64,000 bases of DNA, taken from NCBI RefSeq assembly GCF_001278035.1, contig NZ_CP009452.1, forward strand, positions 3,877,501 through 3,941,500, written 5' to 3'. The stretch comes from Sphingopyxis sp. 113P3 (lineage in GTDB: Bacteria > Pseudomonadota > Alphaproteobacteria > Sphingomonadales > Sphingomonadaceae). The notes under the pieces are model-generated. The model was not told the DNA's origin. It worked only from the letters and a program-made list of their open reading frames with translations, and searched no databases. Shown piece after piece: positions 1 to 8,210 of the stretch (position 1 is the first letter of the stretch; every line of letters starts with the position of its first letter). The position numbers and the translations under genes are program-made.

Positions 1-1
1 G

Positions 2-874
2 CCTCCGGTCGCCGCCGTGTTCGCCATCATGACCAAGGTTGGCATCTACATCATCCTGCGCCTGTCCTTCCTGCTCTTCGGGAAGGATTCGGGAGGCGCT
101 GCAGGCTTTGCAAACGACGCACTGCTCTACGCAGGGCTCGCGACCATGGTATTCGGCATCGTCGGCATCCTCGCCGCGCGTCACTTGACCCGCATTGCGG
201 GCCATTATGTTCTCGTGTCGTCGGGCATCCTGCTATCCGCGATCGGTATTGGCGGCGAAGCGCTTACAGCCGCGCTGCTCTTCTATCTCGTCAGTTCGAC
301 GCTCGCGGTCAGCGCACTCTACCTCCTTATCGAACCGGTGGAGCGCCACGCCGACGAAGCGGATATAATCGAGGGCATCTCCGAGCCCGTCTTCGACGAC
401 GAATATGTCGGTGCCATCGAGGAGGAGGAAACCGAAGAGGGCGTCGTCATACCAGGAACGATCGCGATTTTGGGTGGCGGGTTCATTTTCTGCGCCTTGC
501 TTCTTGCCGGGCTCCCCCCCTTGTCGGGGTTCATCGCCAAATTCGCGCTCATCGATGCCCTGTTCCGTCATGTCACCATCGCTCTTTCGCATTGGGCATT
601 GATTGCCCTCATCATCCTGTCAGGACTGGCGACGACGATTGCCATGACGCGTGCCGGGATTGATCGCCTCTGGACGCCCGGCGAGGATTCGCCGGCACGC
701 CTCAGTCTTGTCGAGGTGACGCCGATCGGTCTCCTTCTCACAGTGTGCCTGACGTTGATGCTCGCGGCCGGCCCCGTCATGGATTTCATGCAGGCTACCG
801 CCGGCGCGCTTCATGACCCCGGCAGCTATATCGAGGCAGCGGGACCTGCCATAGAGGGGGGCGGCGTAAGATGA
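2..874 (+). CDS. mrpD: Na+/H+ antiporter subunit D, C-terminal part (MrpD/PhaD)
   Basis: Membrane subunit of a multi-subunit Mrp-type cation/proton antiporter, related to the proton-pumping subunits of respiratory complex I. The reading frame is open from the left edge, so the N-terminus lies outside the window; about 290 residues remain. Hydrophobic segments alternate with short polar loops, and one loop near residue 135 of the visible part is very acidic (EEEETEE). The segment with LPPLSGF just after it is typical of this family. The stop overlaps the mrpE start in an ATGA junction. The order D-E-F-G downstream supports the assignment strongly. Confidence 0.9.
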   Translation, partial: PPVAAVFAIMTKVGIYIILRLSFLLFGKDSGGAAGFANDALLYAGLATMVFGIVGILAARHLTRIAGHYVLVSSGILLSAIGIGGEALTAALLFYLVSSTLAVSALYLLIEPVERHADEADIIEGISEPVFDDEYVGAIEEEETEEGVVIPGTIAILGGGFIFCALLLAGLPPLSGFIAKFALIDALFRHVTIALSHWALIALIILSGLATTIAMTRAGIDRLWTPGEDSPARLSLVEVTPIGLLLTVCLTLMLAAGPVMDFMQATAGALHDPGSYIEAAGPAIEGGGVR

Positions 875-1353
875 GCCGTCTCTTTCCATATCCTGTGCTG
901 ACCCTGGCGCTCTTTGTCATGTGGATCCTGCTCACCGGCTTTTCGCCGGGCCATGTGCTCCTCGGCGGCCTGGTCGCGGCGTTCGTCTCGCGCACGATGC
1001 TCTCGCTCAAGCCCGAACCCACCGGTTTTCGGCCGACTTCGGCGGTCTTCCGTCTTGCAGGCCTGGTCCTGGCGGACATCGTGCGGTCCAACTTTGCAGT
1101 TGCCCGGATCATATTGTTCAAGCCCCCCGAGCGCCACTCGGGCTTTCTTCACCTGCCGGTGGAACTTCGCAATCCTTATGCGCTTGCCGTACTGGCGATC
1201 ATCATCACGGCGACACCCGGCACGCTGTGGGTACAGCATGACGCGCGGCGGCACGTCATTCTCATCCATGTTCTTGATCTGATCGACGAGGAGACATGGA
1301 TAAGGTTCATCAAGGATCGTTACGAGCGGCTGCTTCTGGAGATTTTCGAATGA
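871..1353 (+). CDS. mrpE: Na+/H+ antiporter subunit E (MrpE)
   Basis: A 160-residue membrane protein of the usual MrpE size. Two hydrophobic segments lie at about residues 6-45 and a third region follows, with the TATPGT segment at about residue 112 that is typical of MrpE. It overlaps mrpD by four bases and mrpF by four bases, which indicates translational coupling in one operon. MrpE is needed for assembly or full activity of the antiporter complex in the inner membrane. Confidence 0.92.
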   Translation: MSRLFPYPVLTLALFVMWILLTGFSPGHVLLGGLVAAFVSRTMLSLKPEPTGFRPTSAVFRLAGLVLADIVRSNFAVARIILFKPPERHSGFLHLPVELRNPYALAVLAIIITATPGTLWVQHDARRHVILIHVLDLIDEETWIRFIKDRYERLLLEIFE

Positions 1354-1631
1354 GCACGCTGTTTCTCGCGCTTGTCATCACCGCCTCGCAGATCCTCCTA
1401 GGTCTTTCGATGCTGTGCGCCACCTATCGCATGGCGCGCGGACCGCGAGCACAAGACCGTGTGCTCGGCCTCGACGCGCTTTATCTGGGGGCGATGCTGC
1501 TTCTCGTTACCTACGGGATCCAGACCGGGAGAAGCCTTTATTTCGAAGCCGCGCTGGCCATTGGCCTCTTGGGATTTGCAGGGACGGTCGCGCTCGCCAA
1601 GTTTCTGATGCGGGGAGAAGTGATCGAATGA
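1350..1631 (+). CDS. mrpF: Na+/H+ antiporter subunit F (MrpF)
   Basis: A 93-residue hydrophobic protein with three predicted membrane segments, matching the length and pattern of MrpF. The segment RMARGPRAQDRVLGLD at about residues 27-42 is typical of the family. The ATG at 1350 was chosen because it forms the ATGA overlap with mrpE and gives normal length; the open frame continues upstream to 1296 but that would add residues unrelated to MrpF. The stop overlaps mrpG. Confidence 0.9.
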   Translation: MSTLFLALVITASQILLGLSMLCATYRMARGPRAQDRVLGLDALYLGAMLLLVTYGIQTGRSLYFEAALAIGLLGFAGTVALAKFLMRGEVIE

Positions 1632-1993
1632 TTCAGGGACCGGACCTTCCGACCTGGGCAGCGGTGATCGTTGGGCTCCTCCTGCTGACAGGAGCTGCGA
1701 CGACACTCATCGGAACCTTGGGCTTGCTGCAGCTGAAGAGCTTTTACGAACGAGTGCACGCTCCGACACTCGGAACCACGCTCGGCGCCGCCCTCATCCT
1801 CGCCGCATCGATGATCAGTTTCTCGGTCCTCCAATCGCGCCCGATCATTCATGAAATCCTGATCGGTGTCTTCGTCACGCTGACAACGCCTGTGACGCTC
1901 ATGCTTCTGGCACGAGCCGCGATCTACCGCGATCGAAGCGAGGGAGCCTCGCGCGTCCCGGTGGACGGATCAAGCAGGGCGCCCCGCGAGTAA
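1628..1993 (+). CDS. mrpG: Na+/H+ antiporter subunit G (MrpG)
   Basis: A 121-residue protein with three membrane segments and the MrpG-like motif GTLGLLQLKSFYERVHAPT at about residues 28-46. The ATG at 1628 overlaps the mrpF stop. This is the last gene of the operon: after 1993 the sequence changes to IS remnants. The C-terminal 20 residues are polar and poorly conserved in this family. No clear hairpin terminator was seen after the stop. Confidence 0.9.
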   Translation: MIQGPDLPTWAAVIVGLLLLTGAATTLIGTLGLLQLKSFYERVHAPTLGTTLGAALILAASMISFSVLQSRPIIHEILIGVFVTLTTPVTLMLLARAAIYRDRSEGASRVPVDGSSRAPRE

Positions 1994-2171
1994 CAGCATG
2001 TGTTAGCGGGTGCGCGCGACGCCGCATCATGGAGCCTCTCACCCCGCCTTTCTGGTGGCGCCGTCGTCTTTGAGAGGACCTGCGTCTGGCGCCGATAAGC
2101 GCCTCGCGCGGTGATGCAAGGAGTGGCGGTTCCCCAGTCTGGCCAAAGAGACCGACAAGGGTGTCTGCAAT

Positions 2172-2292
2172 TTAACGACCTATTTTCGGCTTCCAGTTAT
2201 GAATCGTCGCGTTCGACACCCCATTCGGCCGGGCCGAATCGGCGGTCGTCGCGCCCGTCTGGGCCTCCTTCAGCACGCTGATGGTCTGCGCT
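2172..2292 (-). pseudogene. Remnant of an IS3-family OrfA transposase subunit
   Basis: Read on the minus strand, the 39 codons ending at the TAA at 2172-2174 give QTISVLKEAQTGATTAD, then NGVSNATIHNWKPKIGR. This matches the helix-turn-helix end of IS3-family OrfA, which normally reads QIIxxLKEAExGxKxxD...GISxATFYNWKxKYGG. The N-terminal codons are missing because the IS21-type element begins at 2293, and no OrfB follows at lower coordinates. It is a dead fragment. Recognition is by motif, seen directly; the family assignment is established knowledge. Confidence 0.75.
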
Positions 2293-2365
2293 TGCGGATT
2301 CCGACGATCGCGCGCATGTATTCCGATCTGATGCCGCGCAGCGTTCCGATTTGATCGCGCGCAGT
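2293..2365. repeat. Left multiple terminal repeats of the IS21 element
   Basis: About three inverted copies of the terminal unit: TGCGGATTCCGA at 2293, ATTCCGATCTGATGCCGCGC near 2319, and GCGTTCCGATTTGATCGCGC near 2341. In IS21 elements such repeats bind the transposase. They match the complement of the right-end copies. Confidence 0.75.
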
Positions 2366-2413
2366 TGGAGCACCTGATCGTCGGGTAAAGATGTCATGTT
2401 GCTAGTGGCCGGG

Positions 2414-3154
2414 TCAAGCTGCTGCGACGGCGAGTTGCCTGCGCATGGATTCTCCGGTGAGTTCGAGGCGGTGAGCGTTGTGAACGAGGCGGTCCAGGAT
2501 GGCGTCGGCGTAGGTTGGATCGCCGATCAGGTCGAACCAGCTGGCCACCGGGAGCTGACTGGTCACGAGCGTTGACCGGCGGCCGTATCGGTCTTCGAGG
2601 ATCTCGAGCAGATGGTGGCGGGCATTGCCGTCGAGCGGTTGCAGGCCCCAGTCGTCGAGGATGAGCAGGTCGACGCGGGCGAGGCTCTTCATGCGGCTGG
2701 CGATCCGGCCATCGCCTTTGGCGAGCGACAGGTCGTCGATCAGGCGGGGCAGCCGGGTGTAGAGCACGGAGCGATTGTCGCGGCACGCCTTGTGGCCCAT
2801 GGCGCAGGCGAGCCAGCTTTTGCCGACGCCTGCAGGCCCGATGATGGCGCAGTTCTCGTGGGCGGTGATCCAGTCGCCCCTGAGCAGCCTCTCGAACAGC
2901 CGGCGATCGAGCCCGCGCTGCGCACGGTAATCGACGTCTTCGGGAACAGCATGATGGCGCAGCTTCGCGTGGCGCAGGCGAAGGGCGAGACGCCGATCGT
3001 TGCGGTATGTTGCTTCATGATCGAGTAGCAGCCCGAGCCATTCGGCATGGCTGAGGCTCGTCGCATCGCCATTATGTTCGAGCTCGCAAAACGCGTGCGC
3101 CATGCCGGAAAGGCCGAGTTGGTTCAGCTGATCAAGTGTCGGATGTTTGAGCAT
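2414..3154 (-). CDS. istB: IS21-family helper ATPase IstB
   Basis: A 246-residue AAA+ ATPase that helps the IstA transposase choose and capture target DNA. The Walker A motif is GPAGVGKS at about residue 105 and Walker B is VDLLILDDWG at about residue 165. The start at 3154 (MLKHPTLDQL) was preferred over the longer open frame because IstB proteins normally begin this way and because the istA stop lies only 10 bases upstream. The C-terminus (TGESMRRQ) is typical. The protein appears complete. Confidence 0.93.
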   Translation of the reverse strand: MLKHPTLDQLNQLGLSGMAHAFCELEHNGDATSLSHAEWLGLLLDHEATYRNDRRLALRLRHAKLRHHAVPEDVDYRAQRGLDRRLFERLLRGDWITAHENCAIIGPAGVGKSWLACAMGHKACRDNRSVLYTRLPRLIDDLSLAKGDGRIASRMKSLARVDLLILDDWGLQPLDGNARHHLLEILEDRYGRRSTLVTSQLPVASWFDLIGDPTYADAILDRLVHNAHRLELTGESMRRQLAVAAA

Positions 3155-3164
3155 TGTCGTCCTC

Positions 3165-4709
3165 TCAGTGGTAATAGCCAGAGCCCCGGATGTTGGTGTG
3201 CAGGATCGGCGCGCGCTCCGGGGACTGGCGCACGGGAACCTGGTCGAGCCCCTTTTCGAGGATCGATTTGACCGAAGGATAATTGCGCGCCTGGATCTCC
3301 AGCGCGCGCAGCGCGGCCGCCTCGAGGCGCTCAGGCCCGAAGCGCCGGGCAAGGCCAATAATCCCGACGCACGAGCGATAGCCCTGCTCGGGGTGCGGGC
3401 GATCCTCGATGATCTTCTCGATCAGAAGCGACAGCATCGGCCCGATCCGCGCCGCCTCCTCGCGGATTTTCGCCGGCGTCAACTCGCCGTATCGCCGGTG
3501 GCTCGAGGGCATGTGGTCGGCAACCGTCGTATGCCGCCCGTTGCCCGAAGCGCGCATATGGACGGCGATGCGCTCGCCACCGAGGAAGATCTCGACCGTG
3601 CGCGCGGTGACGCGGACGTCGACCTCGCGCCGCGCGAAGCGATACGGCACCGAGTAATGATGGCGCTCGATGGCAATGTGATAATCGAGCCCGACCCGGC
3701 AGCGCTTCCATTGCGCACAGACCCATGGCTCGGCCGGGAGCGGCTTCAGGTTCGGCGCATCGATTTCCTCGAACAGCTCCCGGCGTGTCTTGCCGAACTG
3801 GCGCAGTACCCGCTTGTCGTTGAGCTCAGCCAGGCATTCGGCGATCGCCGCATTCACCTCGGCCAGACTGTAGAAAATCCGGTTGCGCAGCCGGCCCAGA
3901 AGCCAGCGTTCGACGATCCTGACGCAGGCCTCCACTTTCGCCTTATCCCGCGGTTTTCTCGGCCGCGCCGGGAGCACCGCCGTGCCGTAATGGCGTGCCA
4001 TATCGGTATAGCCACGGTTGACCATCGGATCGAAGTGACAGGCCTTGATCACCGCGACTTTCGCATTGTCGGGGACCAGCAGTTGCGGCACGCCGCCGAA
4101 GAAAGCGAAGGCGGCATTGTGCGCCTCGATCCAGTCGGCAAACTGCTCGCTCCATGAGGCGCAGGCAAAGGACAGGCTCGAACCGCCGAGCACCGCGACG
4201 AACAAATGGGCCGCACGCTCCTCGCCGGTTCGGCGGTTCACCACCACCGGCACCTTGTCTCCTGCATAATCGACGAACATCTTTTCGCCGCCCGCATGGG
4301 CTTGCCGCATCACAAGCGGCAACCGGCCCTCCCAGCGCCGGAACAGATCGCACCACCCGCTGTACCGGTAACCGTCCGGGTTCGCCGCGATATACTCCTC
4401 CCACAGAATCTGCAGCGTCACGTGCTTGCGCTTCAGCTCGCGCGCCACCACAGACCAGTCCGGCTCCGGCTGCTTGCGCCGACCAGGCTTCACACCGCAG
4501 ACGCCATAGAGCCGCGCCTCAAGATCCGCGTCGGTCATCGCTTCCGGAACCGGCCATGCCAGCCCCGAGCGCGCGAACCGCTTCAACGTATCGCGAACCG
4601 TCGTCGGACTAACCCCGACCCGCTCACTGACTACCCGCGTCGACAGCCCTGCCAGGCTCAGACGCAAAATCTCGCGCACATGGCGCATCGCAATCCTCCT
4701 CGTCGGCAT
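3165..4709 (-). CDS. istA: IS21-family transposase IstA
   Basis: A 514-residue DDE transposase. An N-terminal helix-turn-helix lies at about residues 7-50 (LSLAGLSTRVVSERVGVS), and the rve-type catalytic core starts near residue 135 with FVDYAGDKVPV, followed by VPDNAKVAVI, which carry catalytic Asp residues; a Glu follows near KAKVEACV. The C-terminal domain is of Mu-transposase type. A second in-frame ATG at 4688 is also possible as the start. The gene looks intact and is followed after 10 bases by istB. Confidence 0.92.
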   Translation of the reverse strand: MPTRRIAMRHVREILRLSLAGLSTRVVSERVGVSPTTVRDTLKRFARSGLAWPVPEAMTDADLEARLYGVCGVKPGRRKQPEPDWSVVARELKRKHVTLQILWEEYIAANPDGYRYSGWCDLFRRWEGRLPLVMRQAHAGGEKMFVDYAGDKVPVVVNRRTGEERAAHLFVAVLGGSSLSFACASWSEQFADWIEAHNAAFAFFGGVPQLLVPDNAKVAVIKACHFDPMVNRGYTDMARHYGTAVLPARPRKPRDKAKVEACVRIVERWLLGRLRNRIFYSLAEVNAAIAECLAELNDKRVLRQFGKTRRELFEEIDAPNLKPLPAEPWVCAQWKRCRVGLDYHIAIERHHYSVPYRFARREVDVRVTARTVEIFLGGERIAVHMRASGNGRHTTVADHMPSSHRRYGELTPAKIREEAARIGPMLSLLIEKIIEDRPHPEQGYRSCVGIIGLARRFGPERLEAAALRALEIQARNYPSVKSILEKGLDQVPVRQSPERAPILHTNIRGSGYYH

Positions 4710-4773
4710 CCATTCCTCCAGTCGCTAAACAACCGGAAAAATGGTCCTACGATCAGGATTCTCCATCTCGAAA

Positions 4774-4893
4774 ACTGCGCGCGATCACATCGGAACGCTG
4801 CGCGGATAATTCTCGGAACGCCGCGCGCCATCATCTCGGAACGCTGCGCGCGATCAAATCGGAACGCTGCGCGCGATCACATCGGAATCCGCA
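4774..4893. repeat. Right multiple terminal repeats of the IS21 element
   Basis: About five tandem, slightly diverged copies with the core TCGGAACGCTGCGCG occur between 4774 and 4893, separated by 22-26 bases, ending in TCGGAATCCGCA. There are more copies here than on the left. They lie upstream of istA and probably overlap its promoter. Confidence 0.75.
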
Positions 4894-4933
4894 CCCCCGC
4901 CTTCATAGGCTCCTCCGAGGGACGGCGCGCCCT

Positions 4934-5722
4934 TCAGTAGGCTGAATGCGCCACCGGCCCGGGGGCTGCGCCGAACCGACGGATATCCGTCAGGCCGTTG
5001 GTCAGCATATGCCCAAAGTCGCTTCCGACTGTTAGAAAATTAAAGCCGAGTTCCTTCATCTGCCCGGCATAGTCGACGCTGTGGTTGTGGATGCCGGCGA
5101 TCTGGCCCCGCGCCTTAGCCGCTGCCACGATGTTCTCATAAGTCCGAAGTATTTCTGCTTCGGTCCGATCGAGGATCGCGGGCAGTCCCATCGACAGTCC
5201 AAGATCACTTGGGCCAACATAGATGCCGCTTATTCCCGGCGTATCCATTATCGCTTCTGCGTTGTCGACCGCATCGCGCGTTTCGATCTGCGGGAGGAGA
5301 ACAATGTGCTGGTTCGCTTCGCCTTGCGGATTGGCGCTGGTCGGCGGGAACGGCGCTCCCCGAACCGGGCCGCATGACCGCTCGCCTAAGGGCGGATATA
5401 GAGCATGGCGCACCAGACGCCTGGCATCCTCGGCCGAGTTGATCATGGGGCAAATGATGCCGTCGGCACCCGCATCGAGCATGCGCCCGACCACTCCCGG
5501 CTCATTTGTGGGAACGCGTACGAAGGAGGCGACCGACACTCCCTGCAAGACGGCGAGCGCGGTCACGGCCTCGGAATAGCCCCACCAGCCATGTTGCATG
5601 TCGATGGTGATGCTGTCCCAGCCGAGCCTGGAATAGGCCTCGATCGCTACGGGCGATGGCATCATGGACCAGCCGTTGAGGCATGGTTCATGGCCATTGC
5701 GCAATTTGTGCATAGAAGGCAT
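4934..5722 (-). CDS. HpcH/HpaI-family aldolase
   Basis: A 262-residue class II aldolase of the HpcH/HpaI (2-keto-3-deoxy-hexarate / 4-hydroxy-2-oxo-heptanedioate) family, which splits hydroxy-oxo acids into pyruvate and an aldehyde. Visible active-site motifs are DMQHG (general-base His), SFVRVP (Arg), QIETRDA (metal-binding Glu) and YVGPSDLGLSMG (metal-binding Asp), in the normal order. An AGGAG Shine-Dalgarno lies 7 bases before the ATG. It sits alone between the IS21 element and a broken acyl-CoA ligase gene; it was probably the last gene of that former operon. Substrate unknown. Confidence 0.88.
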   Translation of the reverse strand: MPSMHKLRNGHEPCLNGWSMMPSPVAIEAYSRLGWDSITIDMQHGWWGYSEAVTALAVLQGVSVASFVRVPTNEPGVVGRMLDAGADGIICPMINSAEDARRLVRHALYPPLGERSCGPVRGAPFPPTSANPQGEANQHIVLLPQIETRDAVDNAEAIMDTPGISGIYVGPSDLGLSMGLPAILDRTEAEILRTYENIVAAAKARGQIAGIHNHSVDYAGQMKELGFNFLTVGSDFGHMLTNGLTDIRRFGAAPGPVAHSAY

Positions 5723-5785
5723 TCGCTGGCTCCTGATTGTCTCGTGAATGGGGCACGCGATGAGAGATCCGACGTCCGCATCCTC

Positions 5786-7359
5786 TCAAGTCGGCACGGC
5801 AGCCGCGCTACGGTCGGTCGAACGCTCATGAAGCCGCGTGCGGATTGCCTTCTTGTCGATCTTGCCTACGCTCGTAAGCGGAAGATCCTCAACGATCTCG
5901 ATATAATCGAGCCTGGCGTAGCGACTGATCTCTCCGCGCTCGATCGCAGCATCAAGACGTCGCATAATCCGCGCCTCATCGGGCTTGGCTCCCTTTCGCG
6001 GGACCAGGAATGCAACGGGGCGCTCCTGCCATTGCGGATGGGGCACCCCCACGACAGCGACCTGTGAAACGTCGGGGTCGGCCGAGATCAACACCTCCAG
6101 CGTCTGCGAACAGATCCATTCACCCCCACTCTTGATCACGTCCTTGATGCGGTCGCGAATTTGCAGCGAGCCGTCTTCGTGCCAAGTCGCGACATCCTGG
6201 GTATGGAGCCATCCCCCGCGCCACAATTGCTCGGAAGCGGTCTCATCGCCGATATAGGCCGGGGTCAGCCAAGGCGATCGGACAACAAGTTCGCCCTTAC
6301 TATTATCGTCCCGGGGGACCGGTTGCATCGTCTCATCGACGACGGATACGGTCACCAGGGGGATGGGATAGCCGCTTCGCGCTGCGCTATGATCGCTTTC
6401 GCCGAGTGAGGATGTCCGCATCAGGCTTACGACCGGCCCGGTTTCGGACATTCCGTACCCGGCGACGAGCTGAAGTCCCAAGGCCCGAGAGTCCTGAAGG
6501 AGATCCGGCGACAATGCCGATCCGCCAATCAACATCTTCCAGCCATCGAGAGCACTCCCCCGACAATTGGCCGCGTCAATGACCATGCGCAGCACTGTGG
6601 GCACACAGTGCGAGAGGCTCACGCCATGCTGCTCGTACAGATCGACAATCCGCGAAGGCTCGTAGCGACCTGGATAGATTTGGGTCAACCCGAGCATTGT
6701 CGCGACATAGGGTAGTCCCCAGGCATGGACATGAAACATTGGAGTAAGCGGCATGTAAACGTCGCGATACCCCACCTGACCGTCAGCTCCGAGCGCAGCC
6801 GCGACCGAAAGGCTATGAAGAACGATTTGACGATGTGTGAAGTGTACGCCTTTGGGGAGCCCGGTCGTACCGGTGGTATAAAAAGTCGTCGCGATACGGT
6901 TCTCGTCGAGCGCCTCGTCGAACGGAAACCGTGCATCCGAACTGGCTAGCAGATCCTCGTAGAAGCCGTCGCTCCAGCTGGGCAAGTGATCGCAGCAAGT
7001 TTCTCCGATCAGGAAAAAGTGACGAGCGTGGGGAAGTTCGTGTCGGATAGCCTCGACAATGGGTGCGAAGTCTATGGTGAAGGATCAGGACACAAGCGCG
7101 GCTTTGCTGGAGCGTATACCGGATTTGATCGGGCGACAGCCGGATATTCACCGTTTGCAGTATCGCACCCATCATGGGTATCGCAAAATAGCCCGCGAGA
7201 TAGCGGTCACTATCCCAATCCAGAATGGCAACCGTGTCACCAAGTCCGACACCATAATTGTGCAAGAGAGAAGCCAATCGGCCGACATATTCCCGCAGGC
7301 CGGCATAAGAGAGTGTAACCGACCGATTGAGGCCGCCTGCCGAGGATTGATGTGAGTGG
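5786..7359 (-). pseudogene. Acyl-CoA ligase, main part, frameshifted and cut by IS66
   Basis: The larger part of an AMP-binding acyl-CoA synthetase. The intact C-terminal portion has TTGTTGLPKG (P-loop), GYGMSETGP, and the catalytic-lysine end SVGKIDKKAIR. Upstream, on the same strand, the frame breaks near 7073: the sequence before it reads LQQSRACVLILHH and the other frame resumes with DFAPIVEAIRHEL. One extra base explains this. The N-terminal reading (GLREYVGRLASLL, then DTVAILDWD) runs to the IS66 end at 7360, and the true N-terminus is at 10150-10298. Compare the family core, in which LDWDS, PMMGA and RLSPDQ follow in that order. Not functional as it stands. Confidence 0.85.
7352..7359. 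repeat. Left flank direct repeat of IS66 (GTGAGTGG)
   Basis: The eight bases left of the IS66 end are GTGAGTGG; GAGAGTGG occurs at 10150-10157, two bases beyond the right end. Seven of eight positions match. IS66 elements make 8-bp duplications, so this is a probable, slightly decayed target duplication. Confidence 0.55.
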
Positions 7360-7386
7360 GTAAGTGACGTCCATAAGGACGTCGTT

Positions 7387-7803
7387 ATGGACGTCCTGTT
7401 CGAGAGCGAGGGACGGACGGTGGAGATTCTGGGCCGGGAACGGCGGCGGCGATGGAGTGAAGCGGAGAAGCTGGAGATTCTGGCGGCGGTGGAGGCGCGC
7501 GGCGAGACGCTCGCGCGCGTTGCCCGGCGCTACGATGTGTCGCGGAGCCAGATTTATACCTGGCGCCATCAGTTCAGGAAGAGCGGGCGGCTACCGGCGC
7601 CGGTTGGAAGCGCATTCTTGCAGGTCGACATCGATGCGCCGATGCTGAACGCGGGGCCCGCCTCTCCGCCCGCACGCGAAGCCTCGGCGGCGTCGCCCTC
7701 GATTGTCGAGCTGGGGCTGACACAGGGGCGGTGTCTTCGTTTCGACAGTGGCATTGAGAGCACGGTCCTGATCCGGCTCATCCGATCGGTGGAAGCTGCA
7801 TGA
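7387..7803 (+). CDS. tnpA: IS66-family accessory protein TnpA (HTH)
   Basis: A 138-residue protein with an N-terminal helix-turn-helix of the transposase-8 type at about residues 20-60 (RRRWSEAEKLEILAAVEARG, then RRYDVSRSQIYTWRHQF). It starts 27 bases inside the IS end. The stop overlaps the tnpB start by four bases (ATGA). In IS66 elements this protein is required with TnpB and TnpC for transposition. The C-terminal half is variable, as usual. Confidence 0.88.
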   Translation: MDVLFESEGRTVEILGRERRRRWSEAEKLEILAAVEARGETLARVARRYDVSRSQIYTWRHQFRKSGRLPAPVGSAFLQVDIDAPMLNAGPASPPAREASAASPSIVELGLTQGRCLRFDSGIESTVLIRLIRSVEAA

Positions 7804-8147
7804 TCGGGCCAGGAACTGGTGTGAGGGTGTACCTCGCCTGCGGCGTCACTGATATGCGCAAAGGGATTTCGGGCCTCGCCCTGCTGGCCCAGACGGTGCT
7901 GCGCCAGCAAGCCGCGAGCGGTGCCGTATTCGCCTTTCGGGGCCGGCGCGGCGACAGGCTGAAGCTGCTTTACTGGGACGGCCAGGGGTTTTGCCTTTAT
8001 TACAAGATTCTCGAGCGCGGCCGTTTTCCCTGGCCGTCGGCAGCCGACGGAACGGCCCGGCTGACCTCGGCCCAGCTCGCGATGCTGTGGGAAGGGATCG
8101 ATTGGAGGCGCCCCGACTGGGGCGCGCCGCCAGCACGCGCAGGGTGA
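7800..8147 (+). CDS. tnpB: IS66-family protein TnpB
   Basis: A 115-residue protein of the IS66 Orf2 family. It carries the conserved pattern YLACGVTDMRKGISGLA near residue 11, AFRGRRGDRLKLLYWDGQG near residue 42, and an ending with AQLAMLWEGIDWRRP. Length and motifs are normal. It is translationally coupled to tnpA and followed after 63 bases by tnpC. Confidence 0.92.
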   Translation: MIGPGTGVRVYLACGVTDMRKGISGLALLAQTVLRQQAASGAVFAFRGRRGDRLKLLYWDGQGFCLYYKILERGRFPWPSAADGTARLTSAQLAMLWEGIDWRRPDWGAPPARAG

Positions 8148-8210
8148 CTTTTCTTTTTGGAAAGTGGCGGTTTTTCTGGACTTTCAGGCCATTTCTCCGT
8201 AGCAAAGGCC

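Larger units (their letters stand above)
2293..4893 (-). mobile_element. IS21-family insertion sequence, complete
   Basis: An element of 2601 bp carrying istA and istB on the minus strand. Its ends are inverted: TGCGGATTCCGA begins at 2293 and its complement TCGGAATCCGCA ends at 4893. Inside both ends lie several copies of a GCGTTCCGATxTGATCGCGCGC-type unit, as is usual for IS21. No matching 4-8 bp target duplication is visible (left flank GCGCT, right flank CCCCC), so a rearrangement after insertion is possible. Confidence 0.85.

Noticed and set aside
3147..4157. 336-residue plus-strand frame opposite istA
   Set aside because: It is antisense to a clear transposase gene, has no domain, and arises from GC-rich third positions.
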